Notes: generated from the sequence alone by a model not told the origin. A DNA stretch of 64,000 nt from Phocoenobacter atlanticus subsp. cyclopteri (GCF_018343795.1 NZ_CP074346.1:1488001-1552000), one strand, 5' to 3'. Positions 1 to 9,445 are shown, counted from the first letter of the stretch. Numbers and translations are program-made.

Positions 1-104
1 ATATCACTATTGTTAAGTTGTAAGTAAGCAAATTTTAACATCTGCTCTCGAATTTCGTTTAATTGCTGATCAGAAAAGGAATTATTGATTGCATTATTTA
101 TCAC
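1..104 (-). CDS. ECF-type RNA polymerase sigma factor, N-terminus only (partial)
   Basis: The open frame runs off the left edge; only about 34 residues are visible. It starts at a GTG (104-102) preceded by AAGGAAG eight bases upstream; the nearby ATG is out of frame and soon stops. The segment EIREQMLKFAYLQL resembles the region-2 start of extracytoplasmic-function sigma factors, which bind core polymerase and recognise stress promoters. The gene is divergent from the msrAB operon. In H. influenzae a sigma gene of this family lies near the equivalent msrAB/ccdA genes (from memory), which supports the call. The remainder, including the DNA-binding region, is outside the window, so the family call rests on little sequence. 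Confidence 0.55.
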   Translation of the reverse strand, partial: MINNAINNSFSDQQLNEIREQMLKFAYLQLNNSD

Positions 105-136
105 TATTTTTACTTCCTTAAAAAAATATAAAAAAA

Positions 137-167
137 TGTGTAAGCATTTTGTGATTACTACGACTAA
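137..167 (+). promoter_or_regulatory. Candidate ECF-sigma promoter for the msrAB operon
   Basis: TGTGTAAGC (137-145) and CGACTAA (161-167) are separated by 15 bases and lie about 57 bases upstream of msrAB. CGACTAA-like -10 elements with a short spacer are typical of ECF sigma promoters. The divergent gene on the left looks like an ECF sigma factor, so sigma-dependent control of msrAB is a reasonable inference. No conventional TATAAT at proper spacing was obvious. Confidence 0.4.
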
Positions 168-224
168 CATTATAAAGGATAAAAACTTTTAAGCAGAAAT
201 TATTTTTAAATAAAAGGATACTCA

Positions 225-1292
225 ATGAAATTAAGCTATTTATTATTCATTCCTTTAACGCTATTATCGTTAAAGGTAACCGCAAATAATGAAAACGAAA
301 AAACAATGGAGCATACAATGATGACGCAAACACAAACTGAAAACTTGCAACATATTTACTTAGCGGGCGGTTGTTTCTGGGGTATTGAAGCCTATATGGA
401 AAAAATATATGGCGTAAAAGATGCGGTTTCAGGCTATGCAAATGGCAAAACATCTCAAACCACTTATCAGCTTATCGGGAAAACCGATCACGCTGAAACG
501 GTAAAAGTTACTTACGACGCCAATAAAGTTTCGTTAGAAAAATTATTAAAATACTATTTTCAAGTGATCGATCCGACCAGTGTAAATAAACAAGGCAACG
601 ATCGTGGTAGACAATATCGTACTGGCGTTTACTACCAAAATGAGATGGATAAAGCCGTTGTATCAAAAGTGATTGAGCAACAACAGAAAAAATATCAAGA
701 TAAAATTCAAGTCGAAGTTGAGCCGTTAAAAAATTATGTATTAGCGGAAGACTATCATCAGGATTATTTAGCAAAAAATCCGAATGGTTATTGCCATATT
801 GATTTAGAGAAAGCGAACAAGGTCATCATTGATCCAAATGATTACCCAAAGCCAAGCGATAACGAATTAAAAGAAAAATTAACGCCGTTACAATACAGCG
901 TTACCCAAAAGAAAAACACTGAGCATTCGTTCAGTAATGAATATTGGGATAATTTTAAAGACGGTATTTATGTAGATGTCACCACTGGCGAACCGTTATT
1001 TTCATCAATGGATAAATTTGAATCGGGCTGTGGTTGGCCAAGTTTTACCAAGCCAATCGATAAAGATGTCGTAAATTATGATGACGATACCAGCTTTAAT
1101 ATGGTCAGAACCGAAGTTTTAAGCCGTAGTGGTCAAGCACACTTAGGACACGTTTTTGATGACGGTCCAAAAGACAAAGGTGGCTTACGCTATTGCATTA
1201 ACAGTGCCGCAATTAAATTTATTCCATTAGAACAAATGGAAGCCGAAGGATATGGCTATTTAATCAACCAAATAACAGGACAAGCAAAATAA
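225..1292 (+). CDS. msrAB: Bifunctional periplasmic methionine sulfoxide reductase MsrA/MsrB
   Basis: The enzyme reduces both S- and R-methionine sulfoxide in oxidised exported proteins. Residues 1-20 form a signal peptide, so it acts in the periplasm or envelope. The MsrA domain (about 43-200) carries GCFWG with catalytic Cys50. The MsrB domain (about 215-345) carries GCGWPSF and the catalytic RYCINS (Cys324). The zinc-binding CxxC pairs of many MsrB proteins are not seen, as in the PilB-type fusions. Unlike Neisseria PilB there is no fused N-terminal thioredoxin domain; the next two genes (CcdA-like and TlpA-like) probably supply the electrons. AAAGGA lies just before the ATG, and one base separates its stop from the next start. 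Confidence 0.93.
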   Translation: MKLSYLLFIPLTLLSLKVTANNENEKTMEHTMMTQTQTENLQHIYLAGGCFWGIEAYMEKIYGVKDAVSGYANGKTSQTTYQLIGKTDHAETVKVTYDANKVSLEKLLKYYFQVIDPTSVNKQGNDRGRQYRTGVYYQNEMDKAVVSKVIEQQQKKYQDKIQVEVEPLKNYVLAEDYHQDYLAKNPNGYCHIDLEKANKVIIDPNDYPKPSDNELKEKLTPLQYSVTQKKNTEHSFSNEYWDNFKDGIYVDVTTGEPLFSSMDKFESGCGWPSFTKPIDKDVVNYDDDTSFNMVRTEVLSRSGQAHLGHVFDDGPKDKGGLRYCINSAAIKFIPLEQMEAEGYGYLINQITGQAK

Positions 1293-1293
1293 A

Positions 1294-1944
1294 ATGATTG
1301 AACAACAATTAGTAATTAGTAGTGTATTTTTAGCGGGGCTCGCCTCTTTTTTATCGCCGTGTATTTTTCCGATTATGCCGATCTATTTTGGTATTTTAAG
1401 TAAAGGGGGCAAAAAAATCCTCAATACATTTCTATTTATTTTAGGCTTATCTGTTACTTTTATTGGACTCGGATTTAGTTTTAGTTTTTTAGGTGACCTG
1501 CTCTTTAATGATACCACCCTTGTTGTCGCAGGGGTAATCGTCATTATTCTTGGTATTCATCAATTAGATATCATTAAATTCGGATTTTTAGAAAGAACCA
1601 AAACCGTAGAAATTAAAACCTCAGGCAAAAGTGCCTCGATTGAAGCCTTTATTTTAGGACTAACATTTAGCTTAGGTTGGACACCCTGTATCGGTCCCAT
1701 TCTAGCTTCAGTATTAGCTCTATCAAGCCAAGATAGTTCGGCATTTTATGGAGTAACAATGATGTTTGTATATGTACTTGGACTTGCCACACCTTTTGTG
1801 ATTTTCTCATTCTTCTCAGAAGAATTATTGAAAAAAGCCAAAGTATTAAATAATCATCTTGGTAAATTCAAAATTTTTGGTGGCGTACTGATTATCTTAA
1901 TGGGTATTTTGCTGATTACGAATAACTTAAATATCTTTATGTAA
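1294..1944 (+). CDS. CcdA/DsbD-type transmembrane thiol-disulfide electron carrier
   Basis: This is a 216-residue polytopic membrane protein of the CcdA family, which passes reducing equivalents from cytoplasmic thioredoxin to periplasmic thiol proteins. The two paired cysteines are in SPCIFPIMP (Cys23) and TPCIGP (Cys132), each in a hydrophobic helix with flanking prolines as in DsbD-beta and CcdA. About six membrane segments are visible. It starts two bases after the msrAB stop, so it is surely cotranscribed. In this context it likely reduces the downstream TlpA-like protein, which in turn regenerates MsrAB. That chain is inferred from gene order. Confidence 0.85.
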   Translation: MIEQQLVISSVFLAGLASFLSPCIFPIMPIYFGILSKGGKKILNTFLFILGLSVTFIGLGFSFSFLGDLLFNDTTLVVAGVIVIILGIHQLDIIKFGFLERTKTVEIKTSGKSASIEAFILGLTFSLGWTPCIGPILASVLALSSQDSSAFYGVTMMFVYVLGLATPFVIFSFFSEELLKKAKVLNNHLGKFKIFGGVLIILMGILLITNNLNIFM

Positions 1945-1954
1945 GGAACAAAAA

Positions 1955-2422
1955 ATGAAAAAATATTTTTCTATATTGCTGGCACTATTCTCAATCACTG
2001 CCAATGCACAAATAAGCTTAGCGGATATTCCACTTAAAGATTTGAATAATCAGTCTATTTCTCTTAATCAATATAAGGGTAAAGACGTTTATGTGAAAGT
2101 TTGGGCATCGTGGTGTCCATTCTGTTTAGCTGGATTAGCTGATATTGATAAATTAAGTGCAGAAAAAGGCAAAAATTTTGAAGTAATTACCCTTGTTTCG
2201 CCAACTCACAGAGGTGAAAAACCGACTGAGAAATTTATTCAATGGTATAAAGGATTAGAGTATAAAAACATCACCGTATTACTTGATGAAAAAGGGGAAA
2301 TTATTAAACGAGCCAGAATTCGTGGTTATCCTTCAAGTATCATTTTAGATAAAGATCTTAACATCAAAAAATCTCAAGCTGGGCATTTAACTAATGAACA
2401 AATTGAACAGTTCTTTCAATAA
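1955..2422 (+). CDS. Periplasmic TlpA-like thioredoxin-fold protein
   Basis: The 155-residue protein has a cleavable signal peptide (residues 1-18, ending ANA) and a thioredoxin/TlpA fold with WASWCPFC (Cys54, Cys57). The cis-proline loop appears in RGYPSSIIL. It starts ten bases after the ccdA-like gene with a good ribosome site (AAGGAA). It probably shuttles electrons from the CcdA-like protein to MsrAB, as the N-terminal domain of Neisseria PilB does. That role is inferred from the operon. A strong hairpin ends the unit. Confidence 0.82.
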   Translation: MKKYFSILLALFSITANAQISLADIPLKDLNNQSISLNQYKGKDVYVKVWASWCPFCLAGLADIDKLSAEKGKNFEVITLVSPTHRGEKPTEKFIQWYKGLEYKNITVLLDEKGEIIKRARIRGYPSSIILDKDLNIKKSQAGHLTNEQIEQFFQ

Positions 2423-2449
2423 TCCTAGTGATATATTTTGATAAAAATT

Positions 2450-2484
2450 GTGTAAAGACATAGCCTAATGCTATGTCTTTACAC
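2450..2484. terminator. Perfect 15-bp stem terminator between convergent operons
   Basis: Arms 2450-2464 and 2470-2484 are exact complements with a five-base loop. On the minus strand the stem is followed by AATTTTTATC, so it best serves fabI. On the plus strand the T-run is lacking, but the stem can still mark the end of the msrAB operon. Confidence 0.8.
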
Positions 2485-2490
2485 TCATAC

Positions 2491-3276
2491 TTACTCACTT
2501 AAATTTGACATTGCCGTAGTACTAAAGCCTGCATCAACGTGTAAAATTTCGCCAGTTACACCAGAGGCTAAATCAGAACATAAAAATGCAGCTGAATTAC
2601 CCACATCTTCAATAGTCACAGTACGTTTCAGTGGTGCTGATTTTTCAAAAGTAGAAAGCATTTTTTTGAAATCTTTAATGCCAGAAGCCGCTAAAGTACG
2701 AATTGGACCTGCTGAAATTGCATTGACACGAATGCCTTCTTTACCTAAATCTGCCGCCATCACACGTGTACTCGCCTCAAGTGACGCTTTTGCTAAACAC
2801 ATCACGTTATAGTTAGGAATTGAACGCTCTGCCCCTAAATAAGAAAGGGTTAATAATGCTGAATTTGGATTTAACATAGGACGAGCCACTTGAGCCATCG
2901 CAACAAAACTATATGCACTAATATCGTGTGCAATTTTAAATCCTTCACGAGTGGCAGCATTGACATAATCACCCTCTAATTGATCCGCTGGAGCAAAACC
3001 AATTGCGTGAACAAAACCGTCAAATTTATCCCAATGTTTATTTAATTCTGAAAAACATTCCGTGATATTTTCATCACTCGCCACATCTAAAGGCAATACA
3101 ATTTTTGCTCCAAACTCTTGTGCAAATTTTTCCACACGAGGTTTTAATTTATCGTTTAGATAAGTGAAGGCTAACTCAGCCCCCTCACGAGCAAAAGCTT
3201 GAGCAATACCATAAGCAATAGAACGATTACTTGCTAAACCTGTGACTAAAATACGTTTACCTGTTAAAAAACCCAT
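2491..3276 (-). CDS. fabI: Enoyl-[acyl-carrier-protein] reductase (NADH)
   Basis: FabI performs the last reduction of each fatty-acid elongation cycle and is the triclosan target. The short-chain dehydrogenase fold is clear: the nucleotide-binding segment [13 protein letters not shown] (13-25), and the FabI-type active site with Tyr146, Tyr156 and Lys163 (Y-x6-K). The length of 261 residues fits the family. It is transcribed alone, leftward, and ends at the strong hairpin next to it. The sequence MCLAK at 159-163 replaces the more common MGLAK, a mild variation. Confidence 0.95.
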   Translation of the reverse strand: MGFLTGKRILVTGLASNRSIAYGIAQAFAREGAELAFTYLNDKLKPRVEKFAQEFGAKIVLPLDVASDENITECFSELNKHWDKFDGFVHAIGFAPADQLEGDYVNAATREGFKIAHDISAYSFVAMAQVARPMLNPNSALLTLSYLGAERSIPNYNVMCLAKASLEASTRVMAADLGKEGIRVNAISAGPIRTLAASGIKDFKKMLSTFEKSAPLKRTVTIEDVGNSAAFLCSDLASGVTGEILHVDAGFSTTAMSNLSE

Positions 3277-3512
3277 ATTGTTTCCTTAAAATGATTGATG
3301 TAGTATAAAAATCTTTGTGAAATTATAGCTGAAAAAAACCAAAAACTAAACTAAACTAAACAATTTCATCGTGACTTCCTATACGCTCTATTTTCCATAT
3401 TCATAATCAATCAATAAATCCTATCAAATTAAAAGGGTTCTTTTCTATTTTAAATTTGGTAAAATCTTTATCAAATGTTACCGCTTATACACTTATACAA
3501 CAGGAACAAACT

Positions 3513-4868
3513 ATGACAAAACATTATGATTATATCGCTATCGGTGGTGGTAGCGGTGGTATTGCCTCAATTAACCGTGCAGCAAGCTATGGCAAAAAAT
3601 GTGCGATTATTGAAGCACAAGATTTAGGTGGTACTTGCGTGAACGTAGGCTGTGTGCCAAAAAAAGTAATGTGGCACGGGGCACAAATTGCAGAAGCAAT
3701 TAAACTTTATGCTCCTGATTATGGTTTTAATGTTGATTTGAAAAACTTTAATTTTTCAAAATTAATCGAAAATCGTCAAGCTTATATCGGGCGTATTCAT
3801 CAGTCTTATAACAATGTGTTAGCCAAAAATAATATCGATGTGATCAAGGGTTTTGCGAAATTTGTGAATAAAAATACCGTTGAAGTGAACGGCGAACAAA
3901 TCACGGCGGAGCATATTTTGATCGCAACGGGTGGTCGTCCAACACGTCCAAATATTAAAGGGGCAGAATACGGTATTGATTCTAACGGTTTCTTTGAATT
4001 AACCGAATTACCTAAACGTGTGGCTGTGGTGGGTGCAGGTTATATCGCCGTAGAACTTGCAGGCGTATTAAATAGCTTAGGCGCTGAGGCTCATTTATTT
4101 GTGCGTAAGCATAGTCCATTGCGTACTTTTGATCCGTTCATTGTGGATACCTTATTAGAAGTGTTAGCCCAAGACGGCATTCAATTACACACCCAAGCAA
4201 TTCCACAAGAAGTGGTTAAAAATGCAGATGGTTCAGTAACCTTAAAATTAGAAGACGGTCGTGAGCAAACCGTAGATTGCTTAATTTGGGCAATCGGTCG
4301 TCAGCCAGCAACGGACGTGATCAACCTTGATGTAACAGGCGTGGAAACAAACGCACGTGGCTTTATCAAAGTGGATAAATTCCAAAATACCAACGTTGAA
4401 GGCATTTATGCGGTCGGCGATATTATTGAAGGTGGCGTGGAATTGACCCCTGTGGCAGTGGCAGCGGGACGTCGTTTATCTGAGCGTTTATTCAATAATA
4501 AACCAAACGAGCATTTAGATTACAGCTTGATTCCAACGGTGGTATTCAGCCACCCAGCGATTGGTACGATCGGTTTAACCGAACCACAAGCGATTGAGCA
4601 ATATGGCGAAGAAAACGTGAAAGTTTACACTTCATCATTTACGGCAATGTACACTGCGGTAACTCAACACCGTCAGCCTTGCAAAATGAAGTTGGTTTGT
4701 GCAGGTAAAGATGAGAAAATTGTCGGCTTACACGGTATCGGCTTTGGTGTGGATGAGATGATTCAAGGTTTTGCGGTGGCAATCAAAATGGGTGCAACAA
4801 AAGCCGACTTTGATAACACCGTAGCAATCCACCCAACAGGTTCGGAAGAATTTGTGACGATGCGTTAA
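3513..4868 (+). CDS. gor: Glutathione-disulfide reductase
   Basis: Gor is a flavoenzyme that uses NADPH to regenerate reduced glutathione in the cytoplasm. FAD-binding GGGSGG (11-16), redox-active CVNVGC (Cys42/Cys47), NADPH-binding [11 protein letters not shown] and the C-terminal HPTGSEE active-site segment are all visible. The frame is open 19 codons further upstream, but ATG 3513 is preferred: CAGGAAC sits at a proper distance, and [13 protein letters not shown] is the normal start of the family. That gives 451 residues. A terminator follows at once. Confidence 0.95.
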   Translation: MTKHYDYIAIGGGSGGIASINRAASYGKKCAIIEAQDLGGTCVNVGCVPKKVMWHGAQIAEAIKLYAPDYGFNVDLKNFNFSKLIENRQAYIGRIHQSYNNVLAKNNIDVIKGFAKFVNKNTVEVNGEQITAEHILIATGGRPTRPNIKGAEYGIDSNGFFELTELPKRVAVVGAGYIAVELAGVLNSLGAEAHLFVRKHSPLRTFDPFIVDTLLEVLAQDGIQLHTQAIPQEVVKNADGSVTLKLEDGREQTVDCLIWAIGRQPATDVINLDVTGVETNARGFIKVDKFQNTNVEGIYAVGDIIEGGVELTPVAVAAGRRLSERLFNNKPNEHLDYSLIPTVVFSHPAIGTIGLTEPQAIEQYGEENVKVYTSSFTAMYTAVTQHRQPCKMKLVCAGKDEKIVGLHGIGFGVDEMIQGFAVAIKMGATKADFDNTVAIHPTGSEEFVTMR

Positions 4869-4893
4869 TTGTGTAAATTAAAATAACTAAAAG

Positions 4894-4920
4894 AAAGCCC
4901 TTAATCAATAAGGGCTTTTT
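4894..4920 (+). terminator. Rho-independent terminator of gor
   Basis: Arms AAAGCCCTTA (4894-4903) and TAAGGGCTTT (4909-4918) pair perfectly with a five-base loop and run into TTTTT. It also stands at the end of the convergent M48 gene. Confidence 0.9.
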
Positions 4921-4933
4921 TGTGTATTAAGAA

Positions 4934-5707
4934 TTATTTTTTCGCTGCTTTATAAAGTTTCATTGCTTCAGGTAATAAGCGTTGTAAATTGGCTTGACGC
5001 TCAGCATTAGTTGGATGAGTAGAAAAAATAGAAATCCCTGCTCCACCAACAGCTTTACTCATTTTTGTCCATACATTTGGAGCAGCACTTGGATCATAAC
5101 CTGATTGAGCCATCAACATCAAACCAACTTCATCAGCTTCTGTTTCGTGGTGACGAGAGAAAGGTTTATCTAATGCAAGATCTTTTGTAATATCAACGAT
5201 ATCAAAGCCACCTACATTTGTTGAAATACCTTGCGTTGAAAGTGCGACCTTACCAATAGTTGCGGCAATACCTGTAACCACACTTACAGAGCGAGAAGAT
5301 TTACTATGTTCTTTTAATGCGTGAGCCATTTCGTGTCCGATAACAGTCGCAATTTCAGGATTAGAAAGGTTTAATTTATCAACCAACCCAGTATAAACCA
5401 TCATTTTTCCACCCGGCATCGCCCAAGCGTTCAGCTCTTTAGATTTGACTACGGTCATTTCCCAATTAAATGGCACGCCCGTTTGGTTGGCTTTTTTAGC
5501 ATAAGGAACCATTCGGTTAAAAATCGTTTTAACTCGTTTAGCAGTTTGAGATTGAGTATCAACAACACCTTTTGATTTAGCTTGTGAAACCACTTTCATA
5601 TAACTATTGGCCGCTTCATTATTAATTTGACTTGTTGATGTACAGCCTGTTATACCAATCGCAGATATTGATAAAGCAACGATACAAATGTATTGTCTTA
5701 ATTTCAT
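4934..5707 (-). CDS. M48-family metalloprotease lipoprotein (LoiP/YggG-like)
   Basis: This is a 257-residue zinc metallopeptidase anchored by a lipoprotein signal, lipobox GITGC (Cys22). Zinc ligands are HEMAH (His125, His129) and the glutamate of HETEADEVG. Relatives such as E. coli LoiP/YggG act in envelope quality control. The start at 5707 has GGGAG in the right place; the longer upstream frame lacks a signal peptide. It is a single gene between gor and yhhQ. The substrate cannot be told from sequence. Confidence 0.88.
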   Translation of the reverse strand: MKLRQYICIVALSISAIGITGCTSTSQINNEAANSYMKVVSQAKSKGVVDTQSQTAKRVKTIFNRMVPYAKKANQTGVPFNWEMTVVKSKELNAWAMPGGKMMVYTGLVDKLNLSNPEIATVIGHEMAHALKEHSKSSRSVSVVTGIAATIGKVALSTQGISTNVGGFDIVDITKDLALDKPFSRHHETEADEVGLMLMAQSGYDPSAAPNVWTKMSKAVGGAGISIFSTHPTNAERQANLQRLLPEAMKLYKAAKK

Positions 5708-5793
5708 AAAATACTCCCTTTTATTTAGCAAAATAAATTTACAGTTTGTGGATAATATCATAAGCGGTTACTTGTTGTATATTTTTTGCAAAT

Positions 5794-6468
5794 TTATTCC
5801 GCTGTTGCTAAATCAAACTTCTTAATAATAATGGTTAATAAGACACCATAAAGTGGCAAGAAAAGTGCCATACTCACCGAGATTTTGACAAAATAATCGA
5901 CAATACCCAGATCAAACCAATGTTCTGCTAGGTAAGGATCTGCACATTGATAAAATGCCACTGCAAAGAACACTAAAGTATCAACCAAACTACCAAATAA
6001 TGTTGATGACGTTGGAGCAATCCACCAGCGTGATTTTTGACGAAGTTTATTAAATATAAAAATATCCATTAGCTGCCCAATAATATAAGCAGTAAAGCTT
6101 GCTAGGGCAATACGAAAAACAAAGAAATTAAAATTAGCTAATGAATTAAAACCTTGAAACTGTGCTTCAAAGAAAATAACAGACATAATGTAACTAACAA
6201 TTAAAGCAGGAAACATTACTAAAAAAATAATTCGGCGTGCCAATTTTGTGCCAAATACTCGTACAGTTAAATCTGTCGCCAAAAAAATAAAAGGAAATGA
6301 AAACGTTCCCCAAGTGGTTGGTATCGCTAAATCAGTAAAGGGGATTTTTATTTCAAAGGTAAGTTGTACCAGATAATTACTAATTGCAAGAATAAAAATA
6401 TGAAAAAGCGATAATAGTAATAATGAGCGACGTTTTTGACGATCTGAAAAGTCAATATTTAAAAGCAT
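5794..6468 (-). CDS. yhhQ: Queuosine precursor transporter (preQ0/preQ1), VUT family
   Basis: This is a 224-residue integral membrane protein with about six hydrophobic segments, of the YhhQ/COG1738 family that imports queuosine precursors for tRNA modification. The signature region includes IPTTWGTFSFPFIFLATD and TSSTLFGSLVDT. ATG 6468 is chosen over an upstream in-frame ATG because AAGGA lies just before it and the upstream part overlaps a structured leader. That leader looks like a preQ1 riboswitch, which fits the proposed substrate. Confidence 0.88.
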   Translation of the reverse strand: MLLNIDFSDRQKRRSLLLLSLFHIFILAISNYLVQLTFEIKIPFTDLAIPTTWGTFSFPFIFLATDLTVRVFGTKLARRIIFLVMFPALIVSYIMSVIFFEAQFQGFNSLANFNFFVFRIALASFTAYIIGQLMDIFIFNKLRQKSRWWIAPTSSTLFGSLVDTLVFFAVAFYQCADPYLAEHWFDLGIVDYFVKISVSMALFLPLYGVLLTIIIKKFDLATAE

Positions 6469-6475
6469 AATTGTG

Positions 6476-6517
6476 TCCTTTTTGATGAAAAATAAATTTG
6501 GGGTTAGGGAACCCAAG
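6476..6517 (-). promoter_or_regulatory. Probable preQ1-I riboswitch upstream of yhhQ
   Basis: In the minus strand the leader reads CTTGGG (6517-6512), a loop TTCCCTAA, then CCCCAA (6503-6498), an AT-rich tail and AAAAAGGA overlapping the yhhQ ribosome site. This matches the preQ1-I layout: a short P1 stem, a loop that can pair (UCC/CCU with AGGA) with a downstream A-rich tail, and the ribosome site inside the pseudoknot. The tail is longer than in the smallest aptamers. The adjacent queuosine-precursor transporter supports the call. Confidence 0.6.
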
Positions 6518-6626
6518 TGAAAATTAGGAAGCGTATCTTACTTGTTTTTTCAAAAATAGCAAGAGCTGGTTAACGAAGTTTATTTTACACAAATTATTAA
6601 CAAATGAAACATTTTCATAAAATTTA

Positions 6627-6655
6627 TTGACACCATAATAAATACAAATGATAAT
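6627..6655 (+). promoter_or_regulatory. Promoter of the haem-uptake operon with Fur-box-like overlap
   Basis: TTGACA (6627-6632), a 17-base spacer and GATAAT (6650-6655) form a near-consensus sigma-70 promoter about 40 bases upstream of hmuT. The -10 lies in AAATGATAATATTTA, which resembles a Fur box (GATAAT repeats). Iron repression is expected for haem uptake genes. The box match is partial and judged by eye. Confidence 0.65.
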
Positions 6656-6695
6656 ATTTACGGATAATTAAATTTTGAAAAGGAAAGCTAATTTT

Positions 6696-7613
6696 ATGTT
6701 TATAAAAACACTGATCGCTAATTTACACTCAGAAGCATTGAATAAAAGAAAAATCAGTGCTTTATTTGTTTTAACAACACTTTCTGCATCAATCAATGCA
6801 GAATCTTATCATCGTATTGTTTCGACGACTGGCAATGCCTCTCAAATTATTGCTGAATTAGGATTGGCAGATGACTTGGTTGCAGTGGATACCACAAGTA
6901 CTTTACCTGCTGATATTATGAAGAAGAAGCCTAAAATTGGCTATCGCCGAGCATTATCATCGGAAGGTATTTTAGCAATGCATCCTGATTTAGTTGTTCT
7001 AGCACCTGATACTGGTCCACCAAATGTGATCTCTCAATTAAAATCATCAAAAGTCAAAACCATTACAATAACAGATAAAAAATCGCTTGATGGCGTTATT
7101 GATGATATTCAGTTAATTGCGAGTACCTTAAATGCAACAGAGCAAGCAAAACCACTGATTGAACGTATCAATAAAGATAAAGCAGAAATAACTAAAATTA
7201 TTGAGAGTTATCCTACTCAACCTAAAATAGCGTTCTTTATGGATGGTGGGGTTGATCGATTTATGGGATTTGGTGATGAAACCGCAGGTGATGGAATGAT
7301 TGATATTGTAGGCAGTCAAAATATTTTCAAATCACAGTTTAAAAGTGTTAAGCCAGTATCTTTAGAAGCATTATCTGTGAGTGATATGGATATGATTATT
7401 ATTGCTTCTCATAGTGGGAAAGATCGTAATCCAGCAACACTAACCAAAGCATTAGATAAATATACTAAACTTGCGGTAACAAAAGCAGGTCAGAAAGGCT
7501 GTGTTTTTACTATTGGAATTGTGGAAGGGTTAGGCTTTGGTCCGGATCTTACTCAACCAGCAAAAGAGGTTGCTCAAGCAGCAAAAGAATGTGTCTCTCA
7601 AGAGGAGAAATAA
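6696..7613 (+). CDS. hmuT: Haem ABC transporter periplasmic binding protein
   Basis: This is a 305-residue class III solute-binding protein (HmuT/HutB-like) that would capture haem in the periplasm and deliver it to HmuUV. A signal peptide ends near SINA, and the mature part begins ESYHRIVSTTGNASQI, as usual for the family. ATG 6696 follows AAAAGGAAAG; the slightly longer TTG-initiated frame is not needed. It is the first gene of hmuT-hugZ-hmuU-hmuV behind a Fur-like promoter. Haem rather than cobalamin or siderophore is inferred mainly from the next gene. Confidence 0.82.
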   Translation: MFIKTLIANLHSEALNKRKISALFVLTTLSASINAESYHRIVSTTGNASQIIAELGLADDLVAVDTTSTLPADIMKKKPKIGYRRALSSEGILAMHPDLVVLAPDTGPPNVISQLKSSKVKTITITDKKSLDGVIDDIQLIASTLNATEQAKPLIERINKDKAEITKIIESYPTQPKIAFFMDGGVDRFMGFGDETAGDGMIDIVGSQNIFKSQFKSVKPVSLEALSVSDMDMIIIASHSGKDRNPATLTKALDKYTKLAVTKAGQKGCVFTIGIVEGLGFGPDLTQPAKEVAQAAKECVSQEEK

Positions 7614-7614
7614 A

Positions 7615-8391
7615 ATGATGGGATCATCAGAGCCAAAAATTACAGACAAAAATATAAAGCAACACGACCGTTATAGTACAGGAGATATTGATGCACAGAA
7701 GATTTATCTCACTAACTTTGCAGGTGAATTAAGTACAATTAGTCGTGAAGAGAGCAAATCTGCAGGTTATCCAATGGGATCGGTTACCCCTTTTATTATT
7801 GATCATACTGGTTGTCCTGTTATTTACACCGCAGCGGTTGCAGAACGTACCAAAAATATTACTGAAAATTCAAAGGTTTCATTATTTATGCGTGAAGTAA
7901 AACGTAATCATCGTATTGAAACAGGCTGGCGATTAGGGGTAATGGGCGATTTACTTGAAATTAAAGATCAAGAAGATTTAATGCGAGTAAAACACAGTTA
8001 TTTTCGTCATTATCCAAGAGCAAAAATGTATGAAAAATTTCACGAATTTAAGTTTTATCGTTTAAATGTAAAGATGGCTCGAGTAATTTTAGGGTTTGGA
8101 CGAATTGCGTGGGTAGAGCCTGAAGTAATAAAAAGAGCATCATCATTTGATGAAGAAACGGAGTTAAAAATTATTGAGCATATGAATAAAGATCATATTG
8201 AAGCAATGGAAAAATGCCTTACTCAAAATGATATCAAGTTACAATTAGCTGTTGCACCTGAAATGGTTGCGGTCAATCAATTTGGTGTCACTATTTCATA
8301 TCATAATCATCTTCATTTTATTGCTTTTGAAGAAGAGGCTTTAGACGTTAATGCCGCACGAGTTCAGTTAGTTAAAATGACAAAAGCATAG
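7615..8391 (+). CDS. hugZ: Haem utilisation protein HugZ/HutZ family
   Basis: The 258-residue protein has an N-terminal split-barrel domain like pyridoxamine-phosphate oxidases. Its C-terminal DUF2470-like domain starts near EETELKIIEHMNKDH, whose histidines bind haem in the family. HugZ/HutZ proteins bind and help degrade haem in the cytoplasm to release iron. ATG 7615 is one base after the hmuT stop, with GAGGAG upstream; a longer open frame only overlaps hmuT. Its position between the binding protein and the permease couples import with breakdown. Confidence 0.82.
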   Translation: MMGSSEPKITDKNIKQHDRYSTGDIDAQKIYLTNFAGELSTISREESKSAGYPMGSVTPFIIDHTGCPVIYTAAVAERTKNITENSKVSLFMREVKRNHRIETGWRLGVMGDLLEIKDQEDLMRVKHSYFRHYPRAKMYEKFHEFKFYRLNVKMARVILGFGRIAWVEPEVIKRASSFDEETELKIIEHMNKDHIEAMEKCLTQNDIKLQLAVAPEMVAVNQFGVTISYHNHLHFIAFEEEALDVNAARVQLVKMTKA

Positions 8392-8395
8392 TGTA

Positions 8396-9445
8396 ATGAT
8401 TGACGAATATTGCTCTAAATATAAAAAAATATTTTTTTCTAGAACATCCATTTTTAGTCTATTTATTTTTTTATTATTATTTAGTATTTATTTAGGCTGT
8501 CGTATTGGGGCAATAGAGGTAGAGAATGCCACTATCATCCGCTTACTCAGTGGTGAGGCGACAACAACAGATAATACGATTTGGCAAGTTTTAGTCAATA
8601 TTCGTTTTCCTCGTGTGATTGCCGCTGTATTAGTGGGCGGTACATTAGCGATTACAGGGGCAGTAATGCAAGGGTTATTTCGCAACCCCCTTGTTGATCC
8701 AGGTATTATTGGTGTAATGTCTGGTGCATCCTTTTCTGCCACCTTATTTATTGTTTTAGGCAGTTTATTTTTACCTCTCTCCATTGTTTCAAGTAATTTT
8801 GCATTACCTTTTTTTGCTTTTTTAGGTGGTTGGGGAATGACGATGTTACTGTATTCTTTCTCTAAACGAGGCGGTGTACTCAATATCTCTTCAATGCTAT
8901 TAATAGGTATTGCTTTTGGTGCCTTAACTGGTGCTTTAACTGGTTTACTGACTTATGTTGCCGATGATATTCAATTACGATCCATCGCTTTTTGGGGGAT
9001 GGGAAGTTTAACCGCTTTTGATTGGGAAAAATTAGCAGTTTTAAGTTTAGTTTGTATTGTTACCCTTCCTCTTTTGTGGCAAGATTCCGCAATTTTAAAT
9101 GCCTTAATGCTTGGTGAAAATGTGGCAGGGCATTTAGGTTTTGATATTGAAAAAGCCAAAAAACGTCAAATCCTATTAGTCGCTTTGCTCGTGGGGGTTT
9201 GCGTGGCATTTTCGGGTGGAATAGGTTTTATTGGGCTAATCGTTCCCCATATTGTGCGTAAATTAGTAGGAAGTGACCATCGAGTTGTACTGCCTGCTTC
9301 TTTTTTATTTGGGGCAATATTATTGACCTTATCTGATGTGATTTCTCGTACAATTATAATGCCAGCAGAACTTCCTATTGGTATTTTAACGGCAATGATT
9401 GGTGCCCCATTCTTAGGTTTCTTAGTTTGGCGAGGGACAAGATGA
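8396..9445 (+). CDS. hmuU: Haem ABC transporter permease (FecCD family)
   Basis: This is a 349-residue permease with about ten membrane segments, of the FecCD/BtuC class. Typical family segments include RFPRVIAAVLVGGTLAITGA, QGLFRNPLVDPGIIG, and GGIGFIGLIVPHIVR, the coupling region that contacts the ATPase. The start lies four bases after hugZ. It is the inner-membrane channel for the substrate bound by HmuT. Confidence 0.87.
   Translation: MIDEYCSKYKKIFFSRTSIFSLFIFLLLFSIYLGCRIGAIEVENATIIRLLSGEATTTDNTIWQVLVNIRFPRVIAAVLVGGTLAITGAVMQGLFRNPLVDPGIIGVMSGASFSATLFIVLGSLFLPLSIVSSNFALPFFAFLGGWGMTMLLYSFSKRGGVLNISSMLLIGIAFGALTGALTGLLTYVADDIQLRSIAFWGMGSLTAFDWEKLAVLSLVCIVTLPLLWQDSAILNALMLGENVAGHLGFDIEKAKKRQILLVALLVGVCVAFSGGIGFIGLIVPHIVRKLVGSDHRVVLPASFLFGAILLTLSDVISRTIIMPAELPIGILTAMIGAPFLGFLVWRGTR

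Noticed and set aside
2468-2812. Plus-strand 114-codon frame opposite fabI
   Set aside because: It is the antisense shadow of a clear fabI gene and contains the terminator; no ribosome site.
8488-8883. Minus-strand 131-codon frame opposite hmuU
   Set aside because: Composition is a shadow of the permease codons; no own signals and hmuU is certain.
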